64,000 nucleotides of DNA from Arcobacter siniprincipis. Its GTDB lineage: Bacteria > Campylobacterota > Campylobacteria > Campylobacterales > Arcobacteraceae. The first letter of the stretch is position 1, and each line of letters begins with the position of its first letter. Made by a program: the position numbers and the translations under genes. The notes under the pieces were generated by a model. The model saw only the letters and a program-made list of their open reading frames with translations, did no database searches and had not been told where the DNA came from. Where the stretch lies: NCBI RefSeq assembly GCF_048571125.1, contig NZ_CP182343.1:1798001-1862000 (forward strand), in the 5' to 3' direction. Shown piece by piece: positions 63,054 to 64,000 of the stretch.

Positions 63054-64000
63054 TTAAAGTAATATCTCACGATTACCTTTTGCATTAACTTCTGATAAGA
63101 CACCTGTCATTTCAAGTTGTTCTACAATTGTAGCTGCTCTGTTGTAACCAATTCTTAGTTTTCTTTGTATATATGAAATAGAAGTTTTTTTATCTGTTAA
63201 TACAACTTGTTTTGCATCTTCATAAAGTTCATCTAAAGATGACATATCACCACTTGAAATTGCAGTTCCATTTCCATCTTTATCTTTTACAAAGTTCATA
63301 TCATATTCAACTTCTCTTTGTGATTTTAAGAAATCAACAACTTTTTCTATTTCATCTTCTTTTGACCATGGAGCATGAAGTCTTACAAGCCCTGAACTTC
63401 CAGGAGGAGTAAATAACATATCTCCTCGTCCTAGTAAAGACTCTGCACCCATTGCATCAAGTATGATTTTAGAATCTACTTTTTGCCCTACTTTGTATGA
63501 AATCCTACTTGGTAGGTTTGCTTTAATTAAACCCGTTACAACATCTACAGATGGTCTTTGGGTTGCAACAATCAAGTGAATTCCACTAGCTCTTGCCATT
63601 TGTGCAAGTCTTGCAATAGAAAGCTCAACATCTTTTCCACTTGTCATCATAAGGTCAGCTAACTCATCAATAATAACTACAATATATGGTAAAGGATCAA
63701 ATATTTCTTTTTTTGATTTTTCATTATAGTTTTCGATATTTTTAGTTTTTGTTTGAGACATTAATGTATATCGTCTTTCCATCTCTAAAACCATATTAGA
63801 TAAAGCGGTAATTGCCTCTTTTGGTTTTGTTATAACAGGAGTTAATAAATGAGGAATATCATTATAAATAGAAAACTCTAACATTTTTGGATCTATCATA
63901 ATTAATTTCAAGTTATCAGGTGAATTTTTATATAAAAGTGAAAGAATCATTGCATTTAATCCAACTGATTTTCCAGAACCTGTAGTTCCAGCAATAAGTA
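63054..64000 (-). CDS. ftsK: DNA translocase FtsK, C-terminal part (cut by window edge)
   Basis: The reading frame runs off the right edge. Visible are the Walker A segment AGTTGSGKSVGLNAM at the edge, the Walker B strand YIVVIIDELADLMM, the motor motif MARASGIHLIVATQRPSVDVVTG, and a C-terminal winged-helix gamma domain (~60 residues, DKKTSISYIQRKLRIGYNRAATIVEQLEMTGVLSE). FtsK pumps DNA at the division septum. Its gamma domain reads polar DNA motifs and activates Xer recombination at dif. The N-terminal membrane domain is outside the window. With xerH and a dif-like site here, the whole dimer-resolution set lies within 58 kb. Confidence 0.95.
   Translation of the reverse strand, partial: LIAGTTGSGKSVGLNAMILSLLYKNSPDNLKLIMIDPKMLEFSIYNDIPHLLTPVITKPKEAITALSNMVLEMERRYTLMSQTKTKNIENYNEKSKKEIFDPLPYIVVIIDELADLMMTSGKDVELSIARLAQMARASGIHLIVATQRPSVDVVTGLIKANLPSRISYKVGQKVDSKIILDAMGAESLLGRGDMLFTPPGSSGLVRLHAPWSKEDEIEKVVDFLKSQREVEYDMNFVKDKDGNGTAISSGDMSSLDELYEDAKQVVLTDKKTSISYIQRKLRIGYNRAATIVEQLEMTGVLSEVNAKGNREILL

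Noticed and set aside
1..64000. CRISPR arrays, tRNA or rRNA genes and insertion sequences
   Set aside because: I saw no regularly spaced short repeats, no tRNA-like or rRNA segments and no transposase reading frame. The only long repeats are the vgrG copies and the duplicated effector-immunity end.

Overview
The window looks like chromosome of an Arcobacter-group member of the Campylobacterota. The DNA is very AT-rich, TTG and GTG starts are frequent, and several gene blocks have the order I know from Helicobacter and Campylobacter: hobA-lysC-rppH, pnp-phosphoribosyltransferase-lptD-RDD-purD, and a lone tyrosine recombinase of the XerH type. Genus and family calls come from reading the translations and from memory of families; no search was run.

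Layout. (1) 1-7.6 kb: housekeeping genes: hobA (cut by the left edge), lysC and rppH on the minus strand, then hemW, prmC, an M3 peptidase, two small unknown genes and xerH on the plus strand. (2) 7.7-26.8 kb: a complete type VI secretion system (T6SS) in one plus-strand run: tssA, B, C, E, F, G, clpV, a 43-residue lipoprotein, an FHA protein, tssJ, K, L, M, a PP2C phosphatase, a Ser/Thr kinase and hcp. A strong hairpin follows hcp. (3) 26.9-44.2 kb: three effector modules, each headed by a vgrG copy. Module 1 has vgrG, a Sel1 protein, a Tle1-like DUF2235 phospholipase and two exported ankyrin-like proteins. Module 2 has a second vgrG, a GHSHG lipase-like protein and an exported leucine-rich-repeat protein. 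Module 3 has a vgrG fragment without its N-terminus, a frameshifted papain-like effector and a lipoprotein, then a decayed second effector copy with a second lipoprotein. (4) 44.3-46.6 kb: a ParA-like ATPase divergent from a single-pass membrane protein and a lipoprotein. (5) 46.6 kb: a dif-like inverted repeat exactly where gene orientation flips from plus to minus. (6) 46.7-64 kb, all minus: cheY-cheA-cheR-cheD-cheB, pnp to purD, a probable 6S RNA, hemD, a SulP transporter, der, long-form hpf, and the motor end of ftsK (cut by the right edge).

How it fits together. The T6SS genes encode sheath, baseplate, membrane complex, tube, spike, disassembly ATPase and a phosphorylation switch (FHA protein, kinase, phosphatase). 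Every candidate immunity protein in the effector modules carries a signal peptide or lipobox, which fits effectors that attack phospholipid or peptidoglycan in the periplasm. The vgrG copies share long, nearly perfect DNA repeats and form mosaics, so recombination has been shuffling effector tails here. The presence of xerH, a dif-like site, ftsK and a leading-strand switch suggests that the window spans the replication terminus, with the T6SS island lying between xerH and dif.

The most novel items are the vgrG mosaics with tandem Ig-like tails, the possible adaptor domain found both on a VgrG tail and on an effector N-terminus, the decayed effector with an apparently orphan immunity lipoprotein, the lipase/leucine-rich-repeat pair, and the ParA-like ATPase locus beside dif.
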